Origin: Ornithinibacillus contaminans
GTDB taxonomy: Bacteria > Bacillota > Bacilli > Bacillales > Amphibacillaceae
Reading direction: 5' to 3'
Length of the DNA stretch: 64,000 nucleotides
Assembly (NCBI RefSeq): GCF_001038425.2
Contig: NZ_LDPV02000031.1
Location: 1-64,000, forward strand
Shown here: in pieces, positions 54,700-64,000 of the stretch
Layout: every line of letters starts with the position of its first letter
Numbering within the stretch: position 1 is the stretch's first letter
Program-made: the position numbers and the translations under genes
The notes under the pieces: generated by a model
Database searches by the model: none
What the model saw: only the letters and a program-made list of their open reading frames with translations
Told to the model about the DNA's origin: nothing

Positions 54700-56232
54700 T
54701 TATTTTGTTGAAAGTTTATGCACGATAACAGAAATTAAGACAATTAATACTAACGTGATAATTAAGCCTAGATATAGTTGACTCGTTAAGCCAATTAAGA
54801 GATAGCCGATTGCTGATGCTACTGCAACAATTAAGGCATACGGTAACTGTGTAATGACGTGATCAATATGATTAGAACCCGCACCTGTTGAAGATAGAAC
54901 CGTTGTATCCGAGATTGGTGAACAATGATCTCCAAATACAGCCCCAGCCAATACTGCAGCTAGTGATGGGATAAGTAACGATACATCTGCAATGGTCATT
55001 ACATCTGCCGCAATTGGTAACATAATGCCAAAGGTTCCCCATGATGTACCGGTAGCTAATGCCATGAATCCTGCTATGACAAAGAATAGTAAAGGTAATA
55101 GATTGGAACTAATGTTAGCATTTTCTACTACTTGCGCAAGATACTCACCAGTTTGTAAGGTAGAAATTATGGAACCAATCATCCAAGCTAATAATAATAT
55201 ATAAATGGCTGGCAGCATGGCTTTTATGCCTTCCACAAATACTAATCCAGTCTTGGCATCAGAATTTGCTTGCATAAGGTACATCAGCAATGCAACTACT
55301 ACAGCTACGATACCACCAATAAACAAGGAAAAATTAACATTGGTATTTTCAAAAATAGATAAAATCGTAACTGTATCACCGCTTGCATTTGCACCGGTAA
55401 TAAACATTGATAAAATCGTAGCTACTAATAAGGCTATGATCGGAACAAGTAAGTGATAAATTTTACCTTTCTGACTAGGTTCAAACGTATTCGTTAAATC
55501 CCCAGGCACTTTTGCACCTGCTGGGATAACCTCACCTGTCTCCTGTGCCAATTCCTCGTGTTTTCTCATCGGACCGACATTCAAATTAAAAGTTGCAACT
55601 AAAAATACGAGTACCAAGGCACCGACTGCATATAGGTTGTAGGGAATCATTTGCACGAATGCTTCTAATGGTTGTAAATCTGTTACCACTACCAAGCCGC
55701 CAACTAACCCTATTAAATAAGCACCCCAGCTTGATATTGGAGAAAGTACGGTTACTGGAGCTGATGTAGAGTCAATAAAGTAAGCTAATTTTGCTCGAGA
55801 AATACGATGACGATCTGTTAATGGTCGAGCAATTTGGCCAACAGCTAATGCGTTAAAGTAGTCATCAATGAAAATGATGATACCTAATATTGGTGCCATG
55901 AATTGTGCGCCTCTACGCGTCTTAATTCTGCTTATCATCCAATCCCCAAATGCCTTACTACCACCAGATGCTTGTAGAAATGCGGTCATCACTCCGAGTA
56001 AAAGCAAGAAACCAATTAATTGAAGATCCCCAATATTAAGTGCACCATCAGAAATAAAAATGCTATAAAACACCGACCATATTTCTTGTAGACTGCTTAT
56101 TACATTGAAATCATGGATAAATAATGCTCCAACGATAATGCCAATTCCTAACGATAATAATACTTTTCTAGTTAATAACACGAGCACTAACATAATTAGT
56201 GCCGGAATAATGGAATAAATTGTTCCTTCCAT
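54700..56232 (-). CDS. lysW: NhaC-family antiporter, probable lysine transporter (LysW type)
   Basis: 510 residues with about 11-12 membrane segments. The NhaC-family core is seen in IIIFIDDYFNALAVGQIARP (near residue 120), DSTSAPVTVLSPISSW (near 165) and, in the C-terminal repeat, ATGTSWGTFGIMLPIA and FGDHCSPISDTTVLSS. An L-box riboswitch upstream shows that lysine controls it. Comparative genomics has previously linked such L-box-regulated NhaC homologs to lysine uptake (named LysW). ATG at 56232 follows GGGGG; the open stretch upstream runs through the leader. Confidence 0.87.
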   Translation of the reverse strand: MEGTIYSIIPALIMLVLVLLTRKVLLSLGIGIIVGALFIHDFNVISSLQEIWSVFYSIFISDGALNIGDLQLIGFLLLLGVMTAFLQASGGSKAFGDWMISRIKTRRGAQFMAPILGIIIFIDDYFNALAVGQIARPLTDRHRISRAKLAYFIDSTSAPVTVLSPISSWGAYLIGLVGGLVVVTDLQPLEAFVQMIPYNLYAVGALVLVFLVATFNLNVGPMRKHEELAQETGEVIPAGAKVPGDLTNTFEPSQKGKIYHLLVPIIALLVATILSMFITGANASGDTVTILSIFENTNVNFSLFIGGIVAVVVALLMYLMQANSDAKTGLVFVEGIKAMLPAIYILLLAWMIGSIISTLQTGEYLAQVVENANISSNLLPLLFFVIAGFMALATGTSWGTFGIMLPIAADVMTIADVSLLIPSLAAVLAGAVFGDHCSPISDTTVLSSTGAGSNHIDHVITQLPYALIVAVASAIGYLLIGLTSQLYLGLIITLVLIVLISVIVHKLSTK

Positions 56233-56323
56233 CAAGAATACCCCCATTTTTATTATTTTTATTAATCTATGCTGTTCGTACATGGAGATACGCTTAAGAA
56301 AAAAATAGATTTTTCCACACAAA

Positions 56324-56358
56324 AAAACAATGACAGAAAATAACCCATCATTGTTTTA
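56324..56358 (-). terminator. Terminator of the lysine riboswitch
   Basis: On the minus strand AAAACAATGATGGG pairs with the CTGTCATTGTTTT segment and is followed by seven T. Confidence 0.92.
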
Positions 56359-56379
56359 CAATATACGTTATCCTCCAAA

Positions 56380-56572
56380 TTGATCAGTAGTTCTCCATGC
56401 GTACGTTAGCATGACAGTCTGCCTCTTATTCAAAGACACCCCAGCAATAATAAGTTCGACCCTTATTACGCTTCGGCACACAAGCCTTTTATCAATCATC
56501 ATCGTTGTCATTCTCCGATTGACTACTAATCTTGCATGCGCCTCTACCTCACCGATCTGACAAGGTAATTAT
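56380..56572 (-). promoter_or_regulatory. Lysine riboswitch (L-box)
   Basis: Read on the minus strand the L-box blocks occur in order: GTGAGGTAGAGGCGC, ATTAGTAG, GGAGAATGAC, AAAGGC with GTGCCGAAG, GGGTCGAAC, TTATTGCTGGGGTGTC, AGACTGTCAT and the closing GCATGGAGAACTACTG. The expression platform is the terminator at 56324-56358. Lysine binding is known to favour termination, so the downstream carrier is predicted to be made when lysine is scarce. Confidence 0.95.
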
Positions 56573-56587
56573 TCAATTAATACAAAT

Positions 56588-56616
56588 ACTATACTAGATT
56601 ATTCATCATTTTGCAA
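56588..56616 (-). promoter_or_regulatory. Promoter of the lysine riboswitch transcript
   Basis: On the minus strand TTGCAA (56611-56616), 17 bases, TATAGT (56588-56593). The -35 lies inside the last codons of yunB. Confidence 0.72.
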
Positions 56617-57381
56617 GTCTTCCTTTGGGACAGCGATGGATGGTCCATCAGTACTGTCACCATAAAACTCTGGTACCTCTCCCATAACGAGGGCCTTATC
56701 GATTAGGATTCTTGTACTCACAGTTTTTACATCCGTCATGAATGGAACAACAATTTGAACATCCGCCTCTACCTCAACCCAAATTGAGACGAACACATTA
56801 TTGATGCCACCGTATTCTATTTCATCGACTAATTCTGTACGAACGCTTCCTGTTAATTCAAGGTTTACTGGTATTCTTGGTCCTAGGTTAGCTAATATCG
56901 AATTCCCTGTTGCTTGACCTATTGGTATTTCGATTACAGTTGGATCACGATCAACTAGTTCCTCTACTGTATCTCCATAAACTTCCGGCTTCCCAAGAGG
57001 ATCGCTATATTGTGGAGGTGTACCTTTATTCATACTATGAAAAAATTCTTCAACTCGATCTGTAGCAGCTCGATTAATTTTATTTACAACGGACTGTTCC
57101 CAACCAACGATTGAAATATTGCCACCTTCATTCTTCTCGGAAATCGCGACGTCTTCAAATGTATATGCTTCAGCAAATTTCACTGCAGAATTAATCCCTC
57201 TAGTGGCAAATTCAGTAGTTTTTTGTTCCGCTACCTCCATAATGGTTGGTGTTATTTGTTCATCTATAAATTCTAAACTGATATAAGTAATCACAATAAA
57301 TAATATAAAGGAAATCATTATGATATATCTTGATGATGGAGGTGACGTTCGTCTTCTTTTAAACCCCATTCGCTGCCTCAT
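56599..57381 (-). CDS. yunB: Sporulation protein YunB
   Basis: 260 residues. A basic N-terminus (FKRRRTSPPSSR) precedes one membrane anchor (about 20-43); the rest is exterior. The C-terminal part contains the GINNVFVSIWVEVEADVQIV segment typical of YunB. In B. subtilis it is a sigma-E-dependent mother-cell protein needed for efficient sporulation. ATG at 57381 follows GAGGGGG, which itself lies in the 3' arm of the preceding terminator. Confidence 0.9.
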   Translation of the reverse strand: MRQRMGFKRRRTSPPSSRYIIMISFILFIVITYISLEFIDEQITPTIMEVAEQKTTEFATRGINSAVKFAEAYTFEDVAISEKNEGGNISIVGWEQSVVNKINRAATDRVEEFFHSMNKGTPPQYSDPLGKPEVYGDTVEELVDRDPTVIEIPIGQATGNSILANLGPRIPVNLELTGSVRTELVDEIEYGGINNVFVSIWVEVEADVQIVVPFMTDVKTVSTRILIDKALVMGEVPEFYGDSTDGPSIAVPKEDLQNDE

Positions 57382-57385
57382 ACCA

Positions 57386-57427
57386 AAAAACCCCCTCAAA
57401 ACAATCTATGCTTGTTTGAAGGGGGTT
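57386..57427 (-). terminator. Terminator of the HD-GYP gene overlapping the yunB ribosome site
   Basis: On the minus strand AACCCCCTTCAAACA pairs with TGTTTTGAGGGGGTT, followed by TTTTGG and the yunB ATG. The 3' arm contains GAGGGGG, the yunB ribosome-binding site. Confidence 0.9.
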
Positions 57428-57449
57428 AGACATGTTAATTTAGCGATTT

Positions 57450-58535
57450 TTAGCCGAGATTACATTTCGTAATCGTAATATTCAATTGATTAGACAAATC
57501 CACCGTATATGGTTCTACCGGATTATTCATCCCATCCTTTATAATACGAATAACCGGCCGATCACATAAATGCTTGTTTTGTCTTACAACAACACCTTGT
57601 CGCTGATCATTTAATTCAACTGTAATCCCATTCGGATACACAGCAACACTATTTTTAAACGCCTCGACCATTTTAATATCAAATTGGTCCACAGCTCCAC
57701 TATACAACAACTCTAAGCCTTCGTGAGGAAGCATTGCCTTGCGATATACACGATTACTCGTTACGGCATCAAACACGTCTGCTACAGAAATAATCTGAGC
57801 AAAGGGATGAATATCTTTCCCTTCTAAGCCTCTTGGATACCCAGTACCATTTAATCGTTCATGATGTTGATAGGCACAATGTGCAATTACCGAAGAATAA
57901 TTGTAGTTTTGCCTAAGTAGATCATACCCAATTGTCGTATGAGTTTTCATAATTTCAAATTCTTTTTTGGTAAGCTTATCCGGCTTTTGTAAGATATTCG
58001 GATCAATAAACACCTTCCCGATATCGTGTAGCATAGCTCCTTTTCCGAGGTCTGATAACTCCTTGGCATTCAATTTTAGCTCGGCACCAATAGCTAAAGC
58101 ATAGATTGTAACATTGAGCGAATGCTGAAAAATATAATCGTCAGTTAAATAAACATCTGTTAATAACGTTAATGATTCTTCATGATCATTGATTTCTTCC
58201 ATAATTCGCTGAATAATATCCGTTAAACTCTTAGCTTCCTTATCTAAAACAAAGGAATTTGACAACATCTCGCTTTTTCTTACGTCCGTAAAAAGCTGTT
58301 TCATCGATGAGGTTGCTTCATGTCGTAGTTTCTCTGATATTGCAGACTTCACAACAATATCCTTCGTTGCTTCATCTTCTATGTATACATACGTAATTCC
58401 TTGATCTTGTAGTCGACTAACAAGTCGCGCCGTTAAATTCATCCCTTTTTGGAGAAGGACTGTTCCATTATCGCGATAAATAGTTTGCCCTAAAATTGCT
58501 CCAGCCTGAATGGAAGTTGTACTTACTAGTCTCAT
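57450..58535 (-). CDS. HD-GYP domain protein, probable c-di-GMP phosphodiesterase
   Basis: 361 residues. An N-terminal domain of about 115 residues (GQTIYRDNGTVLLQKGMNLT) resembles those of Bacillaceae HD-GYP proteins and has no receiver motif. The HD-GYP catalytic part follows: HSLNVTIYA (138), HDIGK (170-174), HTTIGYDLL (199), HHERLNGTGYP (224-234) and FAQIISVADVFDAVTS. All metal ligands look intact, so hydrolysis of cyclic-di-GMP is the likely activity. No GGDEF partner is nearby. Terminated before yunB. Confidence 0.92.
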   Translation of the reverse strand: MRLVSTTSIQAGAILGQTIYRDNGTVLLQKGMNLTARLVSRLQDQGITYVYIEDEATKDIVVKSAISEKLRHEATSSMKQLFTDVRKSEMLSNSFVLDKEAKSLTDIIQRIMEEINDHEESLTLLTDVYLTDDYIFQHSLNVTIYALAIGAELKLNAKELSDLGKGAMLHDIGKVFIDPNILQKPDKLTKKEFEIMKTHTTIGYDLLRQNYNYSSVIAHCAYQHHERLNGTGYPRGLEGKDIHPFAQIISVADVFDAVTSNRVYRKAMLPHEGLELLYSGAVDQFDIKMVEAFKNSVAVYPNGITVELNDQRQGVVVRQNKHLCDRPVIRIIKDGMNNPVEPYTVDLSNQLNITITKCNLG

Positions 58536-58649
58536 TGTGTTCTCCTTACTAACTCATATAAAATACGGCATTTTTCGACAAAATACTATATTAAAATAGT
58601 ACCAAAACTCGGATGAAAAAGCTATATTATTAGTTTCATATGAAAAATG

Positions 58650-58783
58650 AGCCAGGCACATACGTACTTATAACAAGATAAAATCCGAACTTGTGCGTAA
58701 TACCCGCTTCGGGAATATACTCTGCTGAATTCATGCACTGTTCGTAATTTTTATCTTATCATTCTACTTATGTCCATGGCTCT
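58650..58783. repeat. Palindromic dispersed element, copy D
   Basis: GAGCCAGGCACATACGTA and TACTTATGTCCATGGCTC form imperfect ends of a 134-bp element very close to copy A inside (AACAAGATAAAATCCGAAC, CCCGCTTCGGGAATATACTC, GAATTCATGCACTGTTCGTA). Unlike the others it lies between two genes on the same strand, directly after yunC, and can serve as its terminator. Confidence 0.87.
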
Positions 58784-58788
58784 TCCCA

Positions 58789-59097
58789 TTATGATATTCG
58801 TTTTAATGCCTCTTTTCCGGTCATGCCTATTTCCCAACCATACTCCTTTGAGGCTTCTGTGATTTTTTCCAGTGGAGCTACTAGTAGTTCATCAATTGTG
58901 CGAACGCCAACTGCTCTTGCCGCAATTATATTTCGATCCTGCAATTTTTCATTTAATAAATCAACGTCAAGGGCTCCACACATGATATAACCAATTTCAT
59001 TCGTGATCATGAGTAAATTAGTCTTTGGTAATTCAACGCGAATAGCCGTAAAAGCTATACCGTCCACTTCAAGGGGATTGATTGTAATCATAACCAT
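58789..59097 (-). CDS. yunC: YunC, DUF1805 protein
   Basis: 102 residues, one compact domain. ITNEIGYIMCGALDVDLLNE and AARAVGVRTIDELLVAPLE match YunC, whose B. subtilis structure is known but whose function is not. GGAGG precedes the start. It follows yunD by 84 bases in the probable yunE-yunD-yunC operon. Confidence 0.93.
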   Translation of the reverse strand: MVMITINPLEVDGIAFTAIRVELPKTNLLMITNEIGYIMCGALDVDLLNEKLQDRNIIAARAVGVRTIDELLVAPLEKITEASKEYGWEIGMTGKEALKRIS

Positions 59098-59181
59098 TAT
59101 ACCTCCTTTGCGATGTACACTATATGTCTATGCAAAGAGGGGATTTGGTGTCACGCTGTAAAACTATTTATCCTTGGTATA

Positions 59182-60576
59182 TCATCCGTAGTGTTCTTGT
59201 AACGTTTCTGCTAAATAATCTCGTATGAACGCTGGCAAAATATAGCGCTTCTTTTCTGATTTAGCAATCTCCGGTAACATCCTGCCAAAGGTGAAGGTAT
59301 CAGCGGTTACCACATTGTAAAGCTTAGTTGGAATGATTGGTGAACCATTTACCTGCACAGTCTCCACATAGGTGTGACCCTGACGGTGTTGACCAGTCTC
59401 AACTTGTATACCAGAAAAAACCATATTACCAATAACCTTACCACGAAATCCGAATCCCTTTAATTCTAAGTCAATAAATTCAGCTGTATAGGTTGCTCGA
59501 ATCACCTCGAGAAGTTCAGCACCAGACAGTTCAACCATACACGGATTGATTGGATGCGGACAGACACTATGAACGTCACCATAAGTTATCGTTCCCGCCT
59601 GGAACCCATCTAATAGAAGCCCAGAATTAAACATCGCACAATCTGCATTTGTTGCCTGATGGACCTTCTCCGTTAAACGTTGCATAATTGTCGTTGTTTT
59701 GAACCAATTAACCTCGATAGGTTCCTCAATCGTTACAACCGGCTTAGCTAAAATTCGATTCGATTCCACTTGTAGCTCGTTAAGCCTTTCTTCTGTTTGA
59801 GTATTCATTGGATAGTCCGAAATATCTGTTGTATAAGCTTCTTTTTTTACTAGCTTCTGTTCTTGATGTTCCCATGTTAGAATCACCTCACCAATATAAT
59901 AGCAGTGCTTTCCAGCTGCAGTTATAATAGCTTGATTAACCGCTTCTCCTGTTCGTAGCAGATGGTGTGTATGACCACCTAAAATGACGTCAACATCTTT
60001 AAATCTTCTAGCGATTTCCTGATCCTCACTAATTCCTAAATGGGATAAGAGAACAATGATATCGGATGACTGTTTTAAGTCAGCAATATACGTTTCTAAA
60101 CTAGCAAACGGATCTGATATGTGCCAATCTAATAGATGATAATAATCATTAAACGGAGCAGTTAATCCAATAATACCAATTCTAACACCCTGATTAGTCT
60201 GGATACGAACTGTCGGCTGCAACCAAGAAGGAGACTGTTCAGCTGTACTATGTAAATTCGCACACAGCACTTGAAAATTTGCTTCATCATACAAATGAAA
60301 TAACTCGTTATGAGACAAGGTTATTCCTTCGTTATTCCCAAGCGTAACAAAATCATAGCCCGCATCATTAAGCAAGCTTATATTACCTTTTCCACGAAAT
60401 GCCTCTGTAATTGGATGCATTCGATCCACATGGTCACCAATATCAAAGACATAATTGGGTTCATTTGCTACCTGATGCTTCTTTCTAGCTTGTTTTATAT
60501 ACTCCGTTACACGTGGCCACTGCGCAAAATTGCTATGTAAATCATTTGTATAATATAAATAGATTTTTTCTTCCAT
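59182..60576 (-). CDS. yunD: Bifunctional metallophosphatase/5'-nucleotidase (YunD)
   Basis: 464 residues. N-terminal calcineurin-type phosphoesterase (LYYTNDLHSNF near 6, FDIGDHVDR near 45, TLGNNEG near 75, LSHLGISED near 170, VILGGHTHHLL near 190) with all metal ligands. The C-terminal 5'-nucleotidase domain (MFNSGLLLDGF, TYGDVHSVCPHPIN) binds the nucleoside. No signal peptide, so it acts in the cytoplasm unlike most UshA relatives. ATG at 60576 follows AAGGAG; yunE ends 13 bases upstream. Confidence 0.93.
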   Translation of the reverse strand: MEEKIYLYYTNDLHSNFAQWPRVTEYIKQARKKHQVANEPNYVFDIGDHVDRMHPITEAFRGKGNISLLNDAGYDFVTLGNNEGITLSHNELFHLYDEANFQVLCANLHSTAEQSPSWLQPTVRIQTNQGVRIGIIGLTAPFNDYYHLLDWHISDPFASLETYIADLKQSSDIIVLLSHLGISEDQEIARRFKDVDVILGGHTHHLLRTGEAVNQAIITAAGKHCYYIGEVILTWEHQEQKLVKKEAYTTDISDYPMNTQTEERLNELQVESNRILAKPVVTIEEPIEVNWFKTTTIMQRLTEKVHQATNADCAMFNSGLLLDGFQAGTITYGDVHSVCPHPINPCMVELSGAELLEVIRATYTAEFIDLELKGFGFRGKVIGNMVFSGIQVETGQHRQGHTYVETVQVNGSPIIPTKLYNVVTADTFTFGRMLPEIAKSEKKRYILPAFIRDYLAETLQEHYG

Positions 60577-60589
60577 GTCATAAAACTCC

Positions 60590-61405
60590 TTATGATAATC
60601 CACTAATAATCATACGTAAGCCAATCAATATTAATGTTATACGTAATATCCATTCCAGTGTATTCCCGGTTAACTTCTGACTGATGAAGGCACCCAGCTT
60701 TCCACCAATCCAAGCTCCAGGTATGAAGAATAAAACATACTCCCATTCGATATGGCCTAAAGCAATATGTGTACTAGAACCAATAATACTTACAAAGAAA
60801 ATCATAAACATTGATGTCGCTGTGGCAATATGTACCGGAAAACCGAATAATAGAATCATTGCTGGAACCATAATCGATCCGCCACCAATTCCGAATAACC
60901 CTGACAGTACACCAATAATAAGTGAAAGGAAAAATGCTAAGGAAACAGATACCGAATATGTATAGGTTTGATCCCCAACTTGAAAAGATCGAATCGATTT
61001 CGATTTATTAGTTTTTGGCTGCGGATCTGTTCGCTTGATGAAAAATAAACCAGATATGACCAGTACAAGAATACCAAAATACAACAAGAATTGATCTGTA
61101 TTAAAAAATTGATTTAACCAGGAACCAAGAATACCACCAGGTATACTACCTGATAAAAATAATAAGCCGGTTTTATAATCGACTCTTCCCTTTTTATAGT
61201 ATGACATAGTCGATGCCATCGATGTAAAAATCATGGTGATTAATGATATTCCTACAATTGCTTGTGGAGTAGCCCACCCAAATGCTGGCATATACTGATG
61301 TAATAGTAACAGACTTGGTATTAAAATAACTCCACCCCCAAGTCCAACTAAACTTCCAAGAAACGCTGTGAATATTCCAATAAGGATGCAAATAACAATT
61401 ACCAC
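60590..61405 (-). CDS. yunE: TSUP-family membrane transporter (YunE)
   Basis: 271 residues with about eight membrane segments and two family repeats: GSLVGLGGGVILIPSLLLL near residue 16 and SGLFGIGGGSIMVPAMILL near 168. TSUP proteins export sulfite, sulfoacetate and similar organosulfur anions. The exact substrate is not clear. Upstream lies the 21-bp TTCGGGAT array. First gene of the yunE-yunD-yunC set. Confidence 0.92.
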   Translation of the reverse strand: MVIVICILIGIFTAFLGSLVGLGGGVILIPSLLLLHQYMPAFGWATPQAIVGISLITMIFTSMASTMSYYKKGRVDYKTGLLFLSGSIPGGILGSWLNQFFNTDQFLLYFGILVLVISGLFFIKRTDPQPKTNKSKSIRSFQVGDQTYTYSVSVSLAFFLSLIIGVLSGLFGIGGGSIMVPAMILLFGFPVHIATATSMFMIFFVSIIGSSTHIALGHIEWEYVLFFIPGAWIGGKLGAFISQKLTGNTLEWILRITLILIGLRMIISGLS

Positions 61406-61523
61406 GTATGTAACCCTCTAATCTGTTGTAAAATCGTTATCTCGATTTTAGCATTGATTCCGGAAGATTCCTACCAAGGACTATTTAAAGAATCATTTAC
61501 ATTTTTGTTTGCTTGCTAAGGGG

Positions 61524-61677
61524 TTCGGAATTTAAGTTCGAGGAGTTCGGGATAGAAGCAGCATTCTTCGGGCTTGTTAACCTTATGTTCGGGATATGCT
61601 CGCTAACATTCGGGATACTGATAGTGGTTCGGGATTAGTCGCAGGATGTTCGGGATATCTCCCGCTAATTTCGGGAC
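61524..61677. repeat. Phased array of TTCGGGAT motifs, 21-bp period
   Basis: TTCGGGAT or a one-base variant begins at 61546, 61567, 61588, 61609, 61628, 61649 and 61670, with an eroded copy (TTCGGAAT) at 61524. Intervals are 21, 21, 21, 19, 21 and 21. The 13 bases between cores vary, with partial echoes such as CTCGCTAAC. It fills the gap between the sufB terminator and yunE. The remaining bases of 61406-61523 show nothing I can name. Confidence 0.9.
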
Positions 61678-61718
61678 TTCCGTCGGCACGTTTCTGGCAC
61701 GTTAGTCTTCATACAATA

Positions 61719-61757
61719 TAAAAATCCCAGTGCAATCATTGTTACACCGGGGTTTTA
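61719..61757 (-). terminator. suf operon terminator
   Basis: On the minus strand AAAACCCCGGTGT pairs with GCACTGGGATTTT, then TTATA; about 20-55 bases after the sufB stop. Confidence 0.85.
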
Positions 61758-61774
61758 TCAACAAATATATAGAA

Positions 61775-63172
61775 TTATCCGATGGAACCTTCCATCTCGA
61801 ACTTAATCAATCGGTTCATCTCAACGGCGTATTCCATTGGAAGTTCTTTCGTAAATGGTTCGATGAAGCCCATTACGATCATTTCTGTTGCTTCTTCTTC
61901 GGTCAGACCTCTACTCATTAGGTAGAATAATTGTTCTTCTGATACTTTCGAAACTTTTGCTTCGTGTTCTAAAGAGATATTATCATTTAAAATCTCATTG
62001 TAAGGAATTGTATCAGAAGTTGATTCGTTATCTAGAATCAATGTATCACACTCGATATTAGAACGAGCACCATCAGCTTTACGGCCGAAATGGACCATTC
62101 CACGGTAAGATACTTTACCACCTTGTTTCGAGAATGACTTCGAAACAATAGTAGATGATGTATTAGGTGCTAAGTGATGCATTTTCGCACCAGCATCCTG
62201 AACTTGACCACGACCTGCAATTGCGATGGAAATCGTGTTACCACGAGCACCTTCTCCTTTAAGAAGAATCGCTGGATATTTCATCGTTAATTTAGAACCG
62301 ATGTTACCATCAATCCATTCCATTGTAGCGTTAGCATCGCATACAGCACGCTTCGTAACAAGATTATAAACGTTATTTGCCCAGTTTTGGATGGTTGTAT
62401 AACGGCAATACGCATCTTTCTTCACAATGATTTCTACAACAGCACTGTGTAGTGAGTTCGTTGTATATACTGGTGCTGTACAACCTTCAACATAGTGTAC
62501 AGAAGCACCTTCATCAACGATAATTAATGTTCTTTCAAACTGCCCCATATTTTCAGAGTTAATACGGAAGTAAGCCTGAAGTGGTGTATTTGTACGAACA
62601 CCTTTTGGTACATAGATGAACGACCCACCAGACCATACAGCAGAGTTTAAAGCAGAGAATTTGTTATCAGAGTATGGAATAACCGATCCGAAGTACTCTT
62701 TAAATAGCTCTTCGTTTTCTTTTAAGGCAGTATCTGTATCCTTAAAGACAATTCCTAAATTCTCAAGATCTTCTTTTAAGCTGTGATAAACCACTTCAGA
62801 TTCATATTGAGCAGAAACCCCAGCAAGGTATTTTTGTTCTGCTTCTGGAATTCCTAGTCGATCGAATGTTTGCTTGATTTCAGCTGGTACTTCATCCCAT
62901 GTTCTACCTTGTTTTTCAGAAGGTTTAACATAGTATACAATCTCATCAAAATCAAGACCAGATAAGTCGCCACCCCATTGTGGCATTGGACGCTCATAGA
63001 AATGCTCCAATGCTTTTAGACGGTAATCTAACATCCACTGAGGTTCTTCTTTTAATTTTGAAATTTCTTCTACGACTCTTCGTGTTAAACCACGTTCTGT
63101 ACGAAAAATAGAAACGTCTTTATCACGGAAGCCATATTTATACTCTTCTATTTCTGGCGCTTTTTTTGCCAT
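61775..63172 (-). CDS. sufB: Fe-S cluster assembly scaffold protein SufB
   Basis: 465 residues, the usual length. Family landmarks are [19 protein letters not shown] near residue 12, [11 protein letters not shown] near 200, [12 protein letters not shown] near 245 (conserved Cys), and [13 protein letters not shown] near 375. The protein ends [20 protein letters not shown]. With SufC and SufD it forms the scaffold where Fe-S clusters are built. Last gene of sufCDSUB, followed by a terminator. Confidence 0.98.
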   Translation of the reverse strand: MAKKAPEIEEYKYGFRDKDVSIFRTERGLTRRVVEEISKLKEEPQWMLDYRLKALEHFYERPMPQWGGDLSGLDFDEIVYYVKPSEKQGRTWDEVPAEIKQTFDRLGIPEAEQKYLAGVSAQYESEVVYHSLKEDLENLGIVFKDTDTALKENEELFKEYFGSVIPYSDNKFSALNSAVWSGGSFIYVPKGVRTNTPLQAYFRINSENMGQFERTLIIVDEGASVHYVEGCTAPVYTTNSLHSAVVEIIVKKDAYCRYTTIQNWANNVYNLVTKRAVCDANATMEWIDGNIGSKLTMKYPAILLKGEGARGNTISIAIAGRGQVQDAGAKMHHLAPNTSSTIVSKSFSKQGGKVSYRGMVHFGRKADGARSNIECDTLILDNESTSDTIPYNEILNDNISLEHEAKVSKVSEEQLFYLMSRGLTEEEATEMIVMGFIEPFTKELPMEYAVEMNRLIKFEMEGSIG

Positions 63173-63208
63173 GATATACCCTCCTTTTAGTATTGGTACA
63201 ATCGTGCA

Positions 63209-64000
<792 letters not shown>

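Noticed and set aside
52801-56598. Salt-stress island containing NSS and NhaC carriers
   Set aside because: The riboswitch and the MetS partner point to amino acid uptake, not osmotic or pH homeostasis, so a stress-island reading is unsupported.
61524-61677. CRISPR-like array (short repeats with variable spacers)
   Set aside because: The conserved unit is only 8 bases and the spacers 13, far below any CRISPR, and no cas genes are near.

Overview
The window is AT-rich chromosomal DNA from an endospore-forming member of the Bacillaceae. Gene order closely follows several blocks of the Bacillus subtilis chromosome: leuS-ytqB-ytoA-metK-pckA-ytl-ytkD-men, then yugO-yugI-pgi, patB/kapB, yuiG-yuiD-yuiC-yuiB-yumB-yumC, yutM-dapF-yuzD-yutI-yutH-yutG-yutF-yutE-yutD-yutC-lytH, yunB-yunC-yunD-yunE and suf. 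Spore genes (lytH, yutH, yutC, yunB, kapB) confirm sporulation. Several predicted sodium-coupled carriers (NSS and NhaC families) and sequence style suggest a halotolerant genus such as Oceanobacillus, Virgibacillus or Gracilibacillus; that genus-level guess is inference.

Layout. 1-86 is the 5' end of a 16S rRNA gene on the minus strand, with its leader and two tandem promoters. 611-13751 holds a secreted orphan protein, leuS with a leucine T-box, ytqB, ytoA, metK with an S-box, pckA, an ytlACD-like ABC importer, a small kinase and the Nudix gene ytkD. 14293-22499 is menaquinone synthesis: menF-menD-menH-menB-menE on the minus strand and menA plus a DHNA-CoA-thioesterase-like gene on the plus strand. 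menC is not at its usual place after menE; a tnpB scrap lies there. 22533-28580 has ribU with an FMN riboswitch and a giant bacillopeptidase F. 28581-38570 has an M42 peptidase, a thioredoxin-like protein, a K+ channel, yugI, pgi, a membrane-anchored ECF sigma fusion, patB, a SodC-like lipoprotein and kapB without kinB. 38570-46956 carries HPr, deoD, bioY, yuiD-C-B, the type II NADH dehydrogenase, the YumC reductase, Fe-S carriers and dapF. 47038-52771 is the yut block and lytH. 52814-56598 holds an NSS transporter with its 33-residue partner and an NhaC-family carrier under a lysine riboswitch. 56599-61405 is yunB, an HD-GYP gene, yunC, yunD and yunE. 61775-64000 is sufB, sufU and the start of sufS, which runs off the window.

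Regulation is visible at unusual density: five classic cis-acting RNA leaders (T-box, S-box, RFN, L-box, rrn leader), seven near-consensus sigma-A promoters and over twenty intrinsic terminators.

The least explained sequence is non-coding. First, a family of palindromic elements (about 120-135 bp, one minimal 26-bp copy and one long copy of about 350 bp with a GC-rich structured core) occupies six gene ends, five of them between convergent genes. Second, an array at 61524-61677 repeats TTCGGGAT almost exactly every 21 bp. Third, the 706-residue sigma-factor/membrane/extracytoplasmic fusion at 33521-35641 is the most unusual protein. I found no prophage, CRISPR array, complete insertion sequence or defence island.
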